Of a stretch of 64,000 nt of DNA, positions 23,401 to 33,339 are shown piece after piece (positions within the stretch are counted from its first letter, which is position 1; every line of letters begins with the position of its first letter). The stretch covers positions 6,046,224 through 6,110,223 of the forward strand of contig OU744736.1 in assembly GCA_916613615.1 (NCBI GenBank), in the 5' to 3' direction. A program made the translations under genes and the position numbers. Origin of the DNA: Steromphala cineraria. Lineage: Eukaryota; Mollusca; Gastropoda; Trochida; Trochidae. Below the pieces are notes generated by a model. It did no database searches. It was not told the origin of the DNA and worked only from the letters and a program-made list of their open reading frames with translations.

Positions 23401-26400
23401 TAAGGAACGACATTGTGTCAGATGATGTTTTTTTAAACGAATGTCAGAATGTCAAATCCGCACTTTTAGTTCAGTTTCAGTTTCATTATATGTAATCACT
23501 TAATTTGGTACACAACTGAGCGTAGTTACTTCTTTATTACCGATTTTAAATCTATTTGAATCAAACGAAAATAAGAAGGGAGAAATATCCGAAGCTCTGA
23601 TAACGTAGTACAAAAAAATAGAGCCATTGGCTCTGTAGCTCATCAGGCTGTATATTTGATTTTGCTTTAGGGTGTGGCCAATGTGTTTCCCCTCTTAGTA
23701 GGGACTACAGGACCACCAAAGCTACCATTTATAATCCTCACTAGTCAAGGAGTCTGTGCACAAAGTTTCAGCTTTCTAGGCCTTATGCTTCTGGAGAAGA
23801 AGTTGAAAATAGGTTTTTAGGTTATTAAGGGCCACAGGTTCACCAAAGCTACAATTTTAATCCTCACTAGTCAAGGAGTCTGTACGCCAAGTTTAAGCTT
23901 TCTAGGCCTTATGGTTCTGGAGAAGAAGTCGAAATTCCACAAAGTTTACGGACGGATGAACGGACGGACGGACGCCGGACACCATGCCATGCCATAAGCC
24001 AATCGGGCCTTACAGGCCAGATGACCTAAAAACTACAGACCCCTTCAGTTTTCAATTTTGTGAAAGGTTATTTAAGTAACAAGTCCCATACATAAGCTTT
24101 TTATCAATAAAAATATCCACGCTTTCGACCGCGTGTTCACTATCGCATATGGACTTTGAGTATATTTAGCTATAGGGACTCACTGTTGTGATAAATTATG
24201 GAGAAATATTCAATTTAAAATAGTGGTTGAATGGGAAAGTATCAAAGTTTTTCTTTGTCAAGTTTGAATGAAAATATAGCTTGTTACTATTGGTCCACAT
24301 ATGAGTTACAATAGACCCTTGATAATTTGAACACGTCAACCTACTCATTGCGGCGGGACCAAACTCGGATCATTTCTTTAAACAAACATCGTTAAAATTG
24401 GTCATTAAATATCATCCCAAAGTGACAAGGATATAATTACTAACTGTTTTCAATAAAAGTCTAGATAAATGTTTGCAGAGGCAGAAATCACACATCCAAT
24501 TCACGTGAATACCACAAACCATAATAAATACCATTTAAACCTATTTACTCGTAACTACCCTAGCTTCTTTATTAAAGTTTCCAAATCAAGTGACAGGTCA
24601 ATTTCAAACTTAGATGAAAGGGTAAAGATATGATAAGACTTACTAAAAGCTTAGCACTATTGCCTTTGATTATGATTGAATAATCCTCATTATAACCTCA
24701 TATACTTCAATCATAGAATGAGAGACATACTTAATTTAACTGTCACTCGCCAGTTACAAGATATTTCCTTTTCTTCCGCTAACTTACCACCCCTCCCCTA
24801 CTGAATTTTAGATACCGAAAATATGGATATATTTGCCGCTCACCCGTGCGCTGTCAACATGTTATCTGCCTCCATTGGATGTAGATTTATTTTTCTTTAA
24901 TATTGCGACTTGGGTACTCAACAGAATATCTTGTCTGTGCCTATAGCATACTATGTTTGTGAAACTTGTGCCTTTTGTCAGTATCTCCCTCGCTAACGCT
25001 ATGAAAATACTAATAATATTGTACTCGTGGCTTCAACAGGATATTTTTTTTAAATATAAATTGAATATCTTCTATTTCATAATCAATAAAAAATATGACA
25101 CCAATAAATCAAATTCACCTGTATAATAATGGAACTTGAGCTGAAACCTCGTTTATCCAGACAATGATATAAATTGACCTTTTCGGTGTTTTTCCTACAA
25201 AAAGTGTATATATTTACTTAAACTTGATAGAATGATGATAAGGAATCGCAAATTGTTATCAAAGAGGTTCTTTATTACACTAAAAACTATCATTACTTGA
25301 TGAGTCTGGATAAAGTGAAATCCCGACCTCACCCTATCCAATTAAAACACTAATTACTCAAAATGCTCAATGATGACAAAGTGTCATCATTCAGTTTCCT
25401 TATGTATATACCTTAGAGGTTCAATATCTACTCAGACCTCACCACCTAATACTGTACCTCCTTCATTGCCGTCACAATAGCTCAGTAGGTATAGTAGGTT
25501 GGGTTCAGTGAGCTGGTGTGGGAGGTTTATGGCCACATTACACCTAACAAATTGCGGATAGGAAAATTAAAATTGTATTATTTTTGAAAACTGATTGATG
25601 ATATTTTTATGTCAATGTTTAAAGAATCTAATTGTTGGAAAATAATAATGATAATTGTCCGGGGAAGAGGGCATTATCAATATAATTGCCCTGGGCAGAG
25701 GGACGTAATCAGAGCGGAGGGACATTACAAAAAAATATAATGTCCATGAAGAACAATAGAGTGACATCACTGCAGGTTTATGATAGTAAAAAAAAACCAG
25801 ATTATCTCTATGTATAGGTATTGTTATCTTTATTATATATACTTTTTTATATTGATTATCTTCGTGTGAATCTTTACTAAATATAAAGGGATATGTCAAC
25901 ATGAACCTGGGCAGGGGTCGGTTCCACAAGGCTGCTGTGTCGTGTCAGTGTCGGATCCGTTACACATGACACATGACATCGGACACGGTACGTGTTCAAC
26001 TCGCTCAACTCAACTCAACTCGCCCAGTTACTGGAGACAAACACTGTATTTGGACAAATTGAACTTTTTGCGGCAAGGTATTTTAACTTGAATTAATGTC
26101 CGAATTACAGTGTCCACCTCCAATTGCGACATGCGCTCTTGCAAACCTAACGTTCAGAGAACTTCAAATCAATTAGATCAATTTTTTTACATTACCTAAT
26201 TTGAATCGGTTATTTGTTCACTAGAATAATTATCTAATATATAACTACCTTTGTCAATAATATTTGGCATTGAGAAAACTATATAAAAAGTCAAATCCAT
26301 AACAGCACGGCTGTAACAGTATTCGGTTTTTGAGAAATAATGTTCAGGTGTTTCAGGTTTCATTGGTCTTATAGAAGGCCTTCGCTTGCAATACCACACA

Positions 26401-29400
26401 AGTTAAATTGTTTAAAGTTCAATCAAGCGAAAGATTGCAAAGCAACATGCTTCTAAAATTATGTGTCTTACTTTTGGGCAAAGTACAACTATTGAATATT
26501 AGTCTTATATTTCATAATGCTATATCTAATAGTATTAAGAAGTATTTAGACTGAATTATCATTTTCCTGCAGTGCATTGAATAGGTCTTGGTCGGAAAAT
26601 AAACTATGTTATATCAATACTGGTAAATGGTTATACGTTTCCTCTATAGTCACGACGGCATTGAAGTGGACAATACACTGTTCGACCTATTTAACGCCCA
26701 GTTATTGAATGACATAGCGCGTTCGTTCCGATAATCTACACAACAAGCCCTGGAAAACTTACCGGAGGTTTACCTCAAACTCAATTACCTCCCTCCCGCA
26801 TACATTTTATCCAATCAGAAACAAAACACAGACACCAAGTGCGTAAACAACTCGACCGTTCGCAACATCAAGTGGGTGAGCGAGTTGGGTTTGAAAGCGC
26901 AACTCCCGGTGAAATTACGTGAGGTCGTTTTAAATTTAAAACAATCATAAAAGTGATTAATTGAGATTTAAAATATAATAATAAGCTGCCTGCCTCGATC
27001 GTGTTGTTCCGTAGATTTTTACCGAATGTGACGTCAACTGTGGAACACAATGGCCTAGCCGCCATTACAAACATAAACAACACCACGTTTTACTCTGGTG
27101 ATCATGTTCTTGTCGAACGCCTGTGCCTATCACAAAGTTTTAGTGTTGATATTGAACTATCTGCTGTATGATAGGATATTTTAACTAAAGAAAAAACGTA
27201 TATGATAATTGGGCACATTTTATGGAAACCGATGGCATAATGCTCTCACCATTTGACTCTGGTGAGATATTTCCTTGTTCCACCCCTAATGTTTTTCCTT
27301 TTCCAATTCAGCAATTGATGTAATCTGTTTTGTGTATGAAATCTTTCATTACGTTCTTCATTTTAAACTTCCTTTCGCGTGTGTGATTATTTCACTAGTC
27401 TATTTAGCCTTGAGCAAAAAGATCATGTTTTCGCAGCATGTTTTTTTTTGTAAACGGCACATGCATAGGTCCATTTATATAAGGATCACTTACAGACAAT
27501 TACAGAGTTTGATTAGTAACTTGTTATATATGTGATTTATCGCATTTGAAATTGTGTTTGTTAGTGTCAAAGTTCAAAATCACGAACTGGCTTCACTCAT
27601 TAAAATAAACTTTTAAAGGCCATGCATGCAAATAAAAGGAAGATTTGTTTCCTTTCAATTTTCATATATATATATGATTGTTAATTGGAAGAGAATGTTC
27701 TATCTTTTATAAATGTAAGTTAAATTTATACCCGGTAGCGGTCATTCCGTCCGTCTGTCCTTCCGTCCGGTCAATTATCTCAAAAACCTTTAGGTCTAGA
27801 TCAATCAAACTTTGAACACATGTTAATCCTGACCTTGTCTACAATGATGACAACTTTTTAATTTTCTGGAATTTATTTTGTTGGTCGTTTCCATGGAAAC
27901 GTCACTTTTTTGACTTAGTTATATGGTGTACAATGGGGACAGATTTTCTCACAAACAACAACACCTAGATGAGTGAAATTTTGGTTATTAGTGCTCCTGA
28001 TGATACTCTTGATCGAGTGTGAAAGCCATTTCCGAGATTTAATTTTTGACAGAGTTATGGCCCTTGTTTCTGAAATTGGATTTGGGGCGATTAACAGGTC
28101 TGATGCTCCAATGGGGACAGATTTGTTCAGAAACTATAACACCTAGGTAAATGAAATGTTGGTTATGGATACACCTGAGGATAATCTTGATCGAGTTTGA
28201 AAGCCATTTCCGAAATATTATTTTTAATAGAGTTATGGCACTTGCTTGCGCAATTTGACTTAGGGCAATTAACAGGTCTGAGGCTGCAATGGGGACAGAT
28301 TTCCGCAGAAACTGTTACATCTAGATGGTAAAACGTGGGTAAGAAAGATCCGTTCCTATATGTATATAGAGTAAAGGAATAAAGGCATCCATGTTGCCGA
28401 TCTCGACTCGCTTCCGAGTTAAGTCAAATTATCGCTTCAAATCTGTGACATCTCATTCACATACACAAGAATCTCTTAGTTATACATTTCTCAGCAAAAC
28501 TTAGCTTGTTTCAAACACATGTCACCCTTCAAATAACTTTTATATCTATTTATATTCGCAAATCGACCGCAGAAACCTCTGGGGTGAACGTTACTCCGCA
28601 CCAAATGCCTCTCGGGCGATCTGATTGGTCCGTTAGGCGAACTCATTTAAAGCATCGCTTTACAAACAAAACGGCGTGGTTTGGACAGTGCAATGTTTCG
28701 GAAATGATTTCGCTATCAATTTCTGATCAGAAGATTGCTTTGTCTTTAGTAGAAAATGAACATTCTGTTGTTTTCATTGGCCAGACAGGCACCTGTAATA
28801 CTGTCTTGATTGTTTACTTAAAAATTGAAAGTAAGTGTATATGAACATGTCAAAACTCTTCACGACTGGGCTTGGCTCAGTGATGTACGTTTGACCGAAG
28901 TTGAATTGCCAAACTTTCTGTCCATTGATGAGGTAAAACATAAGAGTGATTCTCTACAGTTATTTATCTAAATATCAACGTCAAATAGCTAATTATTAAT
29001 TTCTGATGTTTCATTCTGATATTTGTGTTTTTCAGTTTTCAGTGTCATGTACAACATCCTCAATTATCAGGGTGTAGGTTTATTCGTAGATAAAAAAAAC
29101 TGAATACCAGTGCTATAATTTAACATTGTTTGTATTATGCAAACAAAGGATGTATTTATAAATATATATTTATAATACATTATATATGAAAGATAAGTTT
29201 TGAAGGTCTCTTCGAAACTGTTATCTACGAACCTGGTGTCTCTACGAAAAATCGGTCTCTACGAACCTGTTTATCTACGAAACCACTGGTTCCCAATTTT
29301 CAAAACCTGTTGTGAATACTTTTATGAATAGGCTGTTAATTCTGAAATAATGTAAAATTAAAATTTATAAAAAAAAGTTTGTCTGAAAATTATTTATGAT

Positions 29401-32355
29401 TGCCAGCATTTTATTCATTAGGTGTACAAGTTAACACAAATATGCATTTACAGTTTTGGTATAAAAGATTCCAAATTGACATTTAATAAAGCACAATAAT
29501 GCTTAAGCTATTTTTTACATAACGCAATTGGTAAAAACCATCAAATCACAATTTCTAGAAAAAATATAAACTTATCATTCCACAGATTGTGTTAATAATG
29601 TTGATACACTTTTGTATAACACAATGTTGTGGTCGTGTTTCACTTTACTTGAATTAAATTGTTTAACTTGAAATAATTCAATGATATAATACATCAATTT
29701 AAATTTACTGATATGTAAAAGTATAGTATTATGATTTTTTTTAAATATTTATTATTTTCTTGTAATTATACACAAGAGACAAACAAATCTTGAACCTCTC
29801 TTTTTTAAATAATGAAATGGAAATTTCCATTTATTAATTCTACAGTGTGTGAAGACAAGCGACTGGGCCGTCACAATCCCCTAGTGCAAAAAATGATTCT
29901 ACATACCAAAACAAATAATCATTTGACTCCATTGTCACAACCTGGTTTGAAAATGGGACCATCAATAAAAATCGCTTTTTAAATTTTTCACAATGTTTAG
30001 AAATTATCTACAGATATTCGCCCTTACGATTAACGGACCAATCAGATCGCTCGAGAGGCATTTGGTGCGGAGTAACGTTCACCCCAGAGGTTTCTGCGGT
30101 CGATTTGCGAATATAAATAGATATAAAAGTTATTTGAAGGGTGACATGTGTTTGAAACAAGCTAAGTTTTGCTGAGAAATGTATAACTAAGAGATTCTTG
30201 TGTATGTGAATGAGATGTCACAGATTTGAAGCGATAATTTTGACTTAACTCGGAAGCGAGTCGAGATCGGCAACATGGATGCCTTTATTCCTTTACTCTA
30301 TATACATATAGGAACGGATCTTTCTTACCCACGTTTTACCTACATTTTATTTACGATATCGGGTTCCTGTGGCTACAACCCTCGCGGGTTATTTGTCAGT
30401 CAGCGCTAATAATACGACAGACGCCATTTGAAAGGCCATGTATTTCACAGTGAACGTCACACATGCCATCGGCAACAATCGAGATTTTTCCGGTCATCTC
30501 CGTAAAACAAAATGGCTGACATGTCAAAAAGCGATGTAAACGTCTGTGAAATGTACTTGTTATGAAGATAAATGAACGAAGTTGGAGCGGGAATTGTCAT
30601 ACGGATGTTTTTAAGAGCATAGTCGATTCGTGATGTAACTGACTATGTGTTTGATAAATTGGAATACAAATCTGTCGTAATATGGACATGCGTCAATGTA
30701 TTTAATACTATTTATTGGTTTTTACTTGTAATAGTTGCTTTTCTTACACATGCTATTGTGAGTTTTACCCTTGAATTGATCGCTGTAGAAAGGAAGATTG
30801 ATCTAGATTGCATTACATGATCATAGATATTACCCACATAACATTCAATATTTTGATAAAATGGTGACCATATTGTTCTACGGTTAATGAATATACTTAA
30901 ACAACATAAGCATTGATATAGTCGGATTGTATTTGGATTTAATAATGGTATGTTGAATGAACAATTTATCAAACTTCTTATTTCCAAAAAACATTGTAAT
31001 ATTTTCTTTCTCTTAATTATCTAAAAAGTAAAATCAAGCACAAGAGGGGATCCAATCGTTTTTAACAAAAAAACTTTATACTTACTTTATACGAGATAGA
31101 AATGCTAGATATTTATCATTTCTACAAACTTTAATGATCGCAAAGGAGCTGGCCTCAGTGACCAAGCGAATTAAAGATGCTGTTTCATACTTGCATGCGG
31201 TTCAGGCTGAAATTTAGCTATTGAGAAAAGAAATACATTACTTTGTAGAAAAATCTTTCGTCGAAATTTTCATATCATATTTAGATTGTTTAATCAACAA
31301 TAACATACTTATTTCGACGCCAAAAGCATAGTACCCCTTGTTGAAAGGGCATAGCATTTAACGAACCCGCTTTTGCTGACGTAATCATTACGCGTGTAGG
31401 ATTTACACCGTGTCACAACTAGCGTATTTGCGTTCGATTGGATCAACTTTGGCAGCAACGAATACCTTATTCGGAGAAAAAAAAAAGAAACTCTAGTCGT
31501 GTGCGACAAAGACGGTTTTCAAGCGTATATATAAAGACCGAAAGTTGTGAGATGGCCACACTTGATTCACCTTTATGTTGGCTGCCGTTTCCGTAATTTT
31601 AGTAGATTATCTCATATTTAATGAATTTTGGTCCGATTTTCGCTAGGTTGGTCGCTAAATATTTCTGAAAATACAACGAATACATTAAAAATACTTTTAA
31701 GAATATTGCAAGTATGATACAGCATCTTTAAAGAATGTTCCGTTTGATGTTGTATATGTTCTATTCATATTAACAGTAGCTTAGTCACAGTGTCATCAAT
31801 GCTATCAATATCTCTGAGAGACTACATCAATAGAAAAATAGTGTTCAGACGATTACGAACCAATAAGATCTTATAGAAGTAAGCAAGGAATGTTTCACTG
31901 ACTTACAATTGAAGTAACCAGTTTACGCAATCACTGATACGAAACATATTAAACAATTATGGACATTCTAAAGACACAATTAGAAACATTATGAAACTTG
32001 AGACATTCTTTTAAAAAGTAGAATTCAAAGTCAAGTTTTTAATTATATTTTTAAAAGTAGAATTCAAAGTCAAGTATTTAATTCTATTTTGTTGTTTTCA
32101 TAAACATCTTAATCAATCAATCAAGTATTTCTATTTGGAAATAAACATATTTCTTTTGGAAATCTTATAGTCATTTTTTGAAAACACATTCTAACGATAA
32201 TATCAACATGTTCTCAAATGTCTCGATTTGGAAAGGAGACGGTGTCATTCAAAGTCGAATCTGTCATAAATATGACACTTACCTTGAGCAGAAACGTGTG
32301 TGAGAAGGAAAGATGTACATAATAACCACATCCACAAACGAACTGCCATTATCAT
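8175..32355 (-). CDS. Gene A: secreted or surface TSP1/Ig multidomain protein
   Basis: This is a twelve-exon model I assembled. Exons are 32355-32283, 19654-19466, 16652-16485, 16325-16053, 15025-14858, 14697-14428, 12698-12531, 10132-9944, 9589-9401, 9086-8898, 8673-8613 and 8442-8175. All junctions use AG/GT, phases agree, and no junction creates a stop; the total is 2205 nt or 734 residues. The order is signal peptide, TSP1, TSP1, Ig, TSP1, Ig, four TSP1, short hydrophobic segment, tail. TSP1 and Ig modules usually bind ligands, matrix or glycans outside the cell; the actual partner is unknown. The membrane segment is reduced to about 13 hydrophobic residues against 25 in gene B, so the product may be secreted. 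One TSP1 has lost a cysteine. The 12.6-kb first intron and the link from exon 1 to the rest are inferred from matching phase and the length match to gene B exon 1. Confidence 0.7.
8613..8673 (-). CDS. Gene A exon 11: shortened membrane-segment exon
   Basis: This exon is 61 nt, against 97 nt for the homologous gene B exon. The difference is a clean 36-bp, in-frame loss that removes twelve residues ([12 protein letters not shown] in gene B). What remains hydrophobic is about 13 residues (TLLFLVDLTIYCW) with an aspartate inside, too short for a normal membrane helix. Splice sites and phases are intact. Confidence 0.8.
8898..9086 (-). CDS. Gene A exon 10: TSP1 repeat with lost cysteine
   Basis: A 189-nt phase 1-1 exon coding a TSP1 repeat with the tryptophan motif WSVWEGW and later cysteines intact. 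The usual CPVTCG is CPVTYGG here, while gene B has CPVTCGG at the same place. The change removes a disulfide cysteine and the CxxTCG O-fucosylation site. The donor is GTTGGA, weaker than GTAGGA in gene B. Confidence 0.85.
9401..9589 (-). CDS. Gene A exon 9: TSP1 repeat
   Basis: A 189-nt phase 1-1 exon with [15 protein letters not shown] and all six cysteines. The last exon base is T where gene B has G, changing the residue made at the junction to phenylalanine but keeping the frame. An NET sequon suggests N-glycosylation. Confidence 0.88.
9944..10132 (-). CDS. Gene A exon 8: TSP1 repeat
   Basis: A 189-nt phase 1-1 exon with WSSWGEW, CPVSCGG and six cysteines; it is nearly identical to gene B exon 4. 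The acceptor is ATGTCAG and the donor GTAACA. The WxxW pattern fits C-mannosylation and CPVSCG fits O-fucosylation of TSP1 repeats. Confidence 0.88.
10492..11142 (-). other. 216-codon open frame of unknown nature inside gene A intron
   Basis: A 651-nt open frame is unusually long for this AT-rich DNA. Its middle is polar and serine/glutamate-rich, with a thrice-repeated NLSSS block near 10767-10815, and an internal methionine near 11055 is followed by a hydrophobic signal-like run. No family is recognised and no convincing splice sites tie it to gene A. It could be an unrecognised exon, a relic, or chance. Confidence 0.25.
11470..12315. repeat. Diverged direct repeat in gene A intron
   Basis: The block 11470-11780 recurs in the same orientation at about 12005-12315. 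It is recognisable from GATGATTAATTTGAGAT, then AACAACATTTTTGCTG, then AACATCACTTGAATCAAA in the same order. The copies have many substitutions and small gaps, so this is an old tandem duplication of intron sequence, perhaps a trace of earlier exon duplication in the gene. Confidence 0.65.
12531..12698 (-). CDS. Gene A exon 7: TSP1 repeat, short type
   Basis: A 168-nt phase 1-1 exon. It contains WGSW, CSRTCGNG, RSRSC and four further cysteines, close in type to the two cassette TSP1 exons rather than the 189-nt ones. The acceptor is TATTACAG and the donor GTCAGT. Confidence 0.82.
14428..14697 (-). CDS. Gene A exon 6: cysteine-less Ig domain, cassette 1
   Basis: A 270-nt phase 1-1 exon coding 90 residues with Ig hallmarks: LTIRNVEDGDAGTYYY near the F strand and a late TLTVYDS strand. 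The usual F-strand cysteine of DxGxYxC is tyrosine, and the B-strand position lies in GGTVIIQAP, so both canonical disulfide cysteines are absent. The N-terminal half differs sharply from the cassette 2 copy. The fold assignment rests on motifs only. Confidence 0.75.
14858..15025 (-). CDS. Gene A exon 5: TSP1 repeat, cassette 1
   Basis: A 168-nt phase 1-1 exon with [20 protein letters not shown] and further cysteines ending CGQGSC. It is identical in sequence to the cassette 2 exon at 16485-16652. The donor is GTTAAT. Confidence 0.85.
16053..16325 (-). CDS. Gene A exon 4: cysteine-less Ig domain, cassette 2
   Basis: A 273-nt phase 1-1 exon coding 91 residues, one more than cassette 1 (MRLGSA against MRGSA). 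It lacks the two Ig cysteines in the same way. Relative to cassette 1 (listed cassette 1 to 2) it carries S to F, K to T, A to V, R to Q and H to R replacements plus the inserted leucine, all in the N-terminal half. Confidence 0.75.
16485..16652 (-). CDS. Gene A exon 3: TSP1 repeat, cassette 2
   Basis: A 168-nt phase 1-1 exon, identical to exon A5. The identity, against the diverged Ig partner, is part of the cassette pattern described in the findings. Confidence 0.85.
17103..17650 (-). pseudogene. Tc1-type transposase relic
   Basis: Reading the minus strand, an N-terminal GRPRTGRPKD-type segment is followed by WRRVHWTDKSRFILYAVGGR, which matches the Tc1 pattern WxxVxFSDESRF..DGRxRVW. Then, in another frame, come GSLTGVRY and LPQNRFRTDSALR, the region of the second catalytic aspartate (FxQDNAR). 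Several stops and frameshifts interrupt it, and the third catalytic region is absent. It lies in gene A intron 2. Confidence 0.75.
17936..18163 (+). other. Small open frame with signal-peptide-like start
   Basis: A 75-codon frame in a locally GC-rich patch. Residues 6-26 are strongly hydrophobic (LLSLGLVFVGVLILSSEVAC), followed by SPWSPLSLC, which recalls a decayed TSP1 start. A donor-like CAG/GTAGGA lies near its end in phase 1. It could be a first exon on the plus strand, a decayed exon, or chance. No downstream partner exon was found. Confidence 0.2.
19074..19176 (-). pseudogene. Decayed TSP1 pseudo-exon in gene A
   Basis: The sequence from RTRTCSN to the end of a TSP1 repeat is recognisable by comparison with exon A2. 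The W-rich start and first cysteine motif are missing. One base is missing between the AAT codon and the following GAT relative to A2 (11 nt instead of 12), breaking the frame. An intact-looking donor (GTGAGG) remains, but there is no acceptor. It is most likely a dead tandem copy of exon A2. Confidence 0.75.
19466..19654 (-). CDS. Gene A exon 2: first TSP1 repeat
   Basis: A 189-nt phase 1-1 exon with acceptor TATTTCAG and donor GTGGGT. It codes NGSWSEW, CPVTCGRG, RTRSC and three further cysteines. The junction with exon 1 gives valine, as at the same position in gene B. Confidence 0.85.
19775..20075. repeat. Dispersed repeat, family 2
   Basis: This aligns in the same orientation with 31340-31660. 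Shared words include GAGAAAAA with flanking ATTCG and GTTTTCAAG, and the order is the same. The function is unknown. Both copies lie in gene A intron 1. Confidence 0.65.
20490..20960. repeat. Bivalve-type 'gtgaccttg' repeat
   Basis: Degenerate units contain GTGACCTTGAAAATAAAG, GGTCATCCAAA and TAGGCTGTGACCAAA. This is the repeat style also seen at 39108-39950. It is non-coding and runs directly into the Penelope-like relic. Confidence 0.6.
20976..21515 (+). pseudogene. Penelope-like element relic, GIY-YIG endonuclease end
   Basis: The first frame codes KDKLTQVTLIKS, then CGRSNCGTC and FKFKSGHLFYV, the linker typical of Penelope-like elements before the endonuclease. A second frame gives IKCSGYGEDYIGQT (the YIG motif region), and a third gives RVRVHKQHIKDP, IPLSEHIERC, a terminal FKIF region and KENYFIKLF. 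Two frameshifts and a stop show it is dead. The reverse transcriptase part is absent. It lies in gene A intron 1. Confidence 0.8.
22731..22758. repeat. Poly-G tract, 28 bases
   Basis: An unbroken run of 28 guanines sits within an AT-rich element and is a strong candidate for quadruplex formation. Its exact length may be affected by sequencing. Confidence 0.85.
22823..22935. mobile_element. MITE family 1, right-end fragment
   Basis: It matches 7129-7240: ACTGCTxCATT, AAGTTTAAATACATTGTCTTTC and CCTGACATCACCTTATA occur in the same order. The left end is missing. Confidence 0.7.
23620..24035. repeat. Repeat with tRNA-like A box and 126-bp units
   Basis: TAGCTCATCAGG at about 23637 fits a pol III A box; no clear B box is seen. 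Two units starting CCTCACTAGTCAAGGAGTCT lie 126 bp apart (23736 and 23862). A GGACGGACGG tract then leads to CCATGCCATGCCATAAGC. It is nested inside the foldback element. Confidence 0.6.
25470..25545 (+). repeat. tRNA-derived SINE head fragment
   Basis: TAGCTCAGTAGG is a perfect pol III A box, but the B box and cloverleaf do not complete, so this is not a tRNA gene. It lies just outside the right arm of the foldback element. Confidence 0.4.
26655..26715. repeat. Dispersed repeat, family 3
   Basis: GGACAATACACTGTTCGACC followed by ATTTAACGCCCAGTTATTGAA matches 63941-63990 with few changes. The extent is unclear because the second copy reaches the window edge. Confidence 0.5.
27728..28326. repeat. 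178-bp tandem repeat
   Basis: Units begin with AATGGGGACAGATTT at 27932, 28110 and 28288, a regular 178-bp period. They are preceded by a GTCCGTCTGTCC tract. Each unit includes GAAAGCCATTTCCGA and GAGTTATGGC. This is a common bivalve intergenic repeat style. The array stops where the next foldback element begins. Confidence 0.8.
28327..30340. mobile_element. Long-TIR element, 2.0 kb
   Basis: Arms of about 310 bp (28327-28636 and 30031-30340) are near-perfect inverse copies. The outer ends are GGTAAAACGTGGGTAAG and its complement. The 1.4-kb interior is very AT-rich with no recognised transposase. A 112-codon frame at 28506-28844 crosses the arm edge and matches nothing I know. It lies in gene A intron 1. 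Confidence 0.85.
30341..31339. other. Intron stretch with no recognised feature
   Basis: No exon or repeat could be supported. Open frames are under 95 codons and AT-rich. Confidence 0.4.
31340..31660. repeat. Dispersed repeat, family 2, second copy
   Basis: It matches 19775-20075 in the same orientation. The 66-codon minus-strand frame at 31309-31509 is carried by this repeat and is not called as a gene. Confidence 0.65.
32283..32355 (-). CDS. Gene A exon 1: signal peptide
   Basis: ATG at 32355 opens a 24-codon hydrophobic leader, MIMAVRLWMWLLCTSFLL then THVSAQ, ending in phase 1 at a consensus donor GTAAGT. The exon is 73 nt, exactly the length of gene B exon 1, and both end in a glutamine codon plus G. 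The second methionine at 32349 is an alternative start. Joining to exon A2 is inferred from phase, strand and the lack of another candidate. Confidence 0.7.
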
Positions 32356-32441
32356 TTTTTGTTTGAGTTAACAATGTTAATTGACGAGCGAACGTGCATT
32401 ACTTTTCACCCATGGTGTTAAAAGAAGGTACACTCCGTCTT

Positions 32442-32447
32442 CTTATA
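32442..32447 (-). promoter_or_regulatory. TATA-like element of gene A
   Basis: TATAAG on the minus strand lies about 90 bp upstream of the gene A start codon, which would give a 5' leader of roughly 55-60 nt. No other promoter element was identified. Confidence 0.35.
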
Positions 32448-33339
32448 TCAATATCAAAAGTGCAATTCTGTAGATCCCTCTGACGCAATTGGTCAATGCA
32501 TTTGATCCTAGCTATTGACAGCAAAGCATAACTCTATTGAACATGTGTATGTAGTCAAAGTAGACTATAGTGCTGCTATTGGATACGATTCGCGTGTGTT
32601 ACTTTCCTCATACAATCTTGGTACCAATATACTACTAGGTTTGTATTGTCAATTAAAAAAACTGTCACAAATAACCTCTCAGATAGACATCATGATATAA
32701 TGCGTAAATGTCATATCTAAAGATTCTTTGCATTTATATATAAAAGGAAATCACACAGGGTTGCTTTATCTAGTATTCAATATAGATATACATAATGGTG
32801 TCAATATTCTAAGGTAAAGACTTGCACACCCTTTCAATAAATGCATACAAATTGTAAGCCCTTTGACATTGTATTTTGAAATAGTCTTGCAAAATATTGA
32901 ATATCAATATTGGTTTATCGATAAAGGAGTTTTGTCATACCACAACGTATTTGGTTGTTCTATTTGAAAGCCTATATAACTGAATAAATGGAATATTTAC
33001 ATTATGACAACTGTTCGTCAGGCATGAGATGCATTCATTTTCATGTCAGCAAACAAATGAAGTGACACTTTACACGAAGTCGTAGGTTTTTCAGATTTCT
33101 TTAAATCATTGATTCTATAAAAAGGTTAAATTACAGTATTATTTAACTGTCTAAGATCTATGCGACTAAAAGGTACACATTTGGAACAGATACATGTACT
33201 GAATGGTGAATCTCCATGTTCCTTTATTAAAGACTTTGGATTTGTTACCCTTTAAACGGATGTATGTGTGTTACATACACATTACCCTGTGCAACAGAAA
33301 ACACGTTTTGGACAGGGTTTCATTCAGGCGTGTATCAAT

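Larger units (their letters stand above)
22179..25431. mobile_element. Long-arm foldback element, about 3.25 kb
   Basis: The left arm (about 22179-22702) is the reverse complement of the right arm (about 24880-25431) over some 520 bp, with moderate divergence. The outer ends read AGATATTGAACCTCTAAGG and its inverse. The middle holds a 28-base G run, a MITE family 1 fragment and a repeat with 126-bp units, so other elements have nested inside. No transposase frame is seen. It sits in gene A intron 1. Confidence 0.75.
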
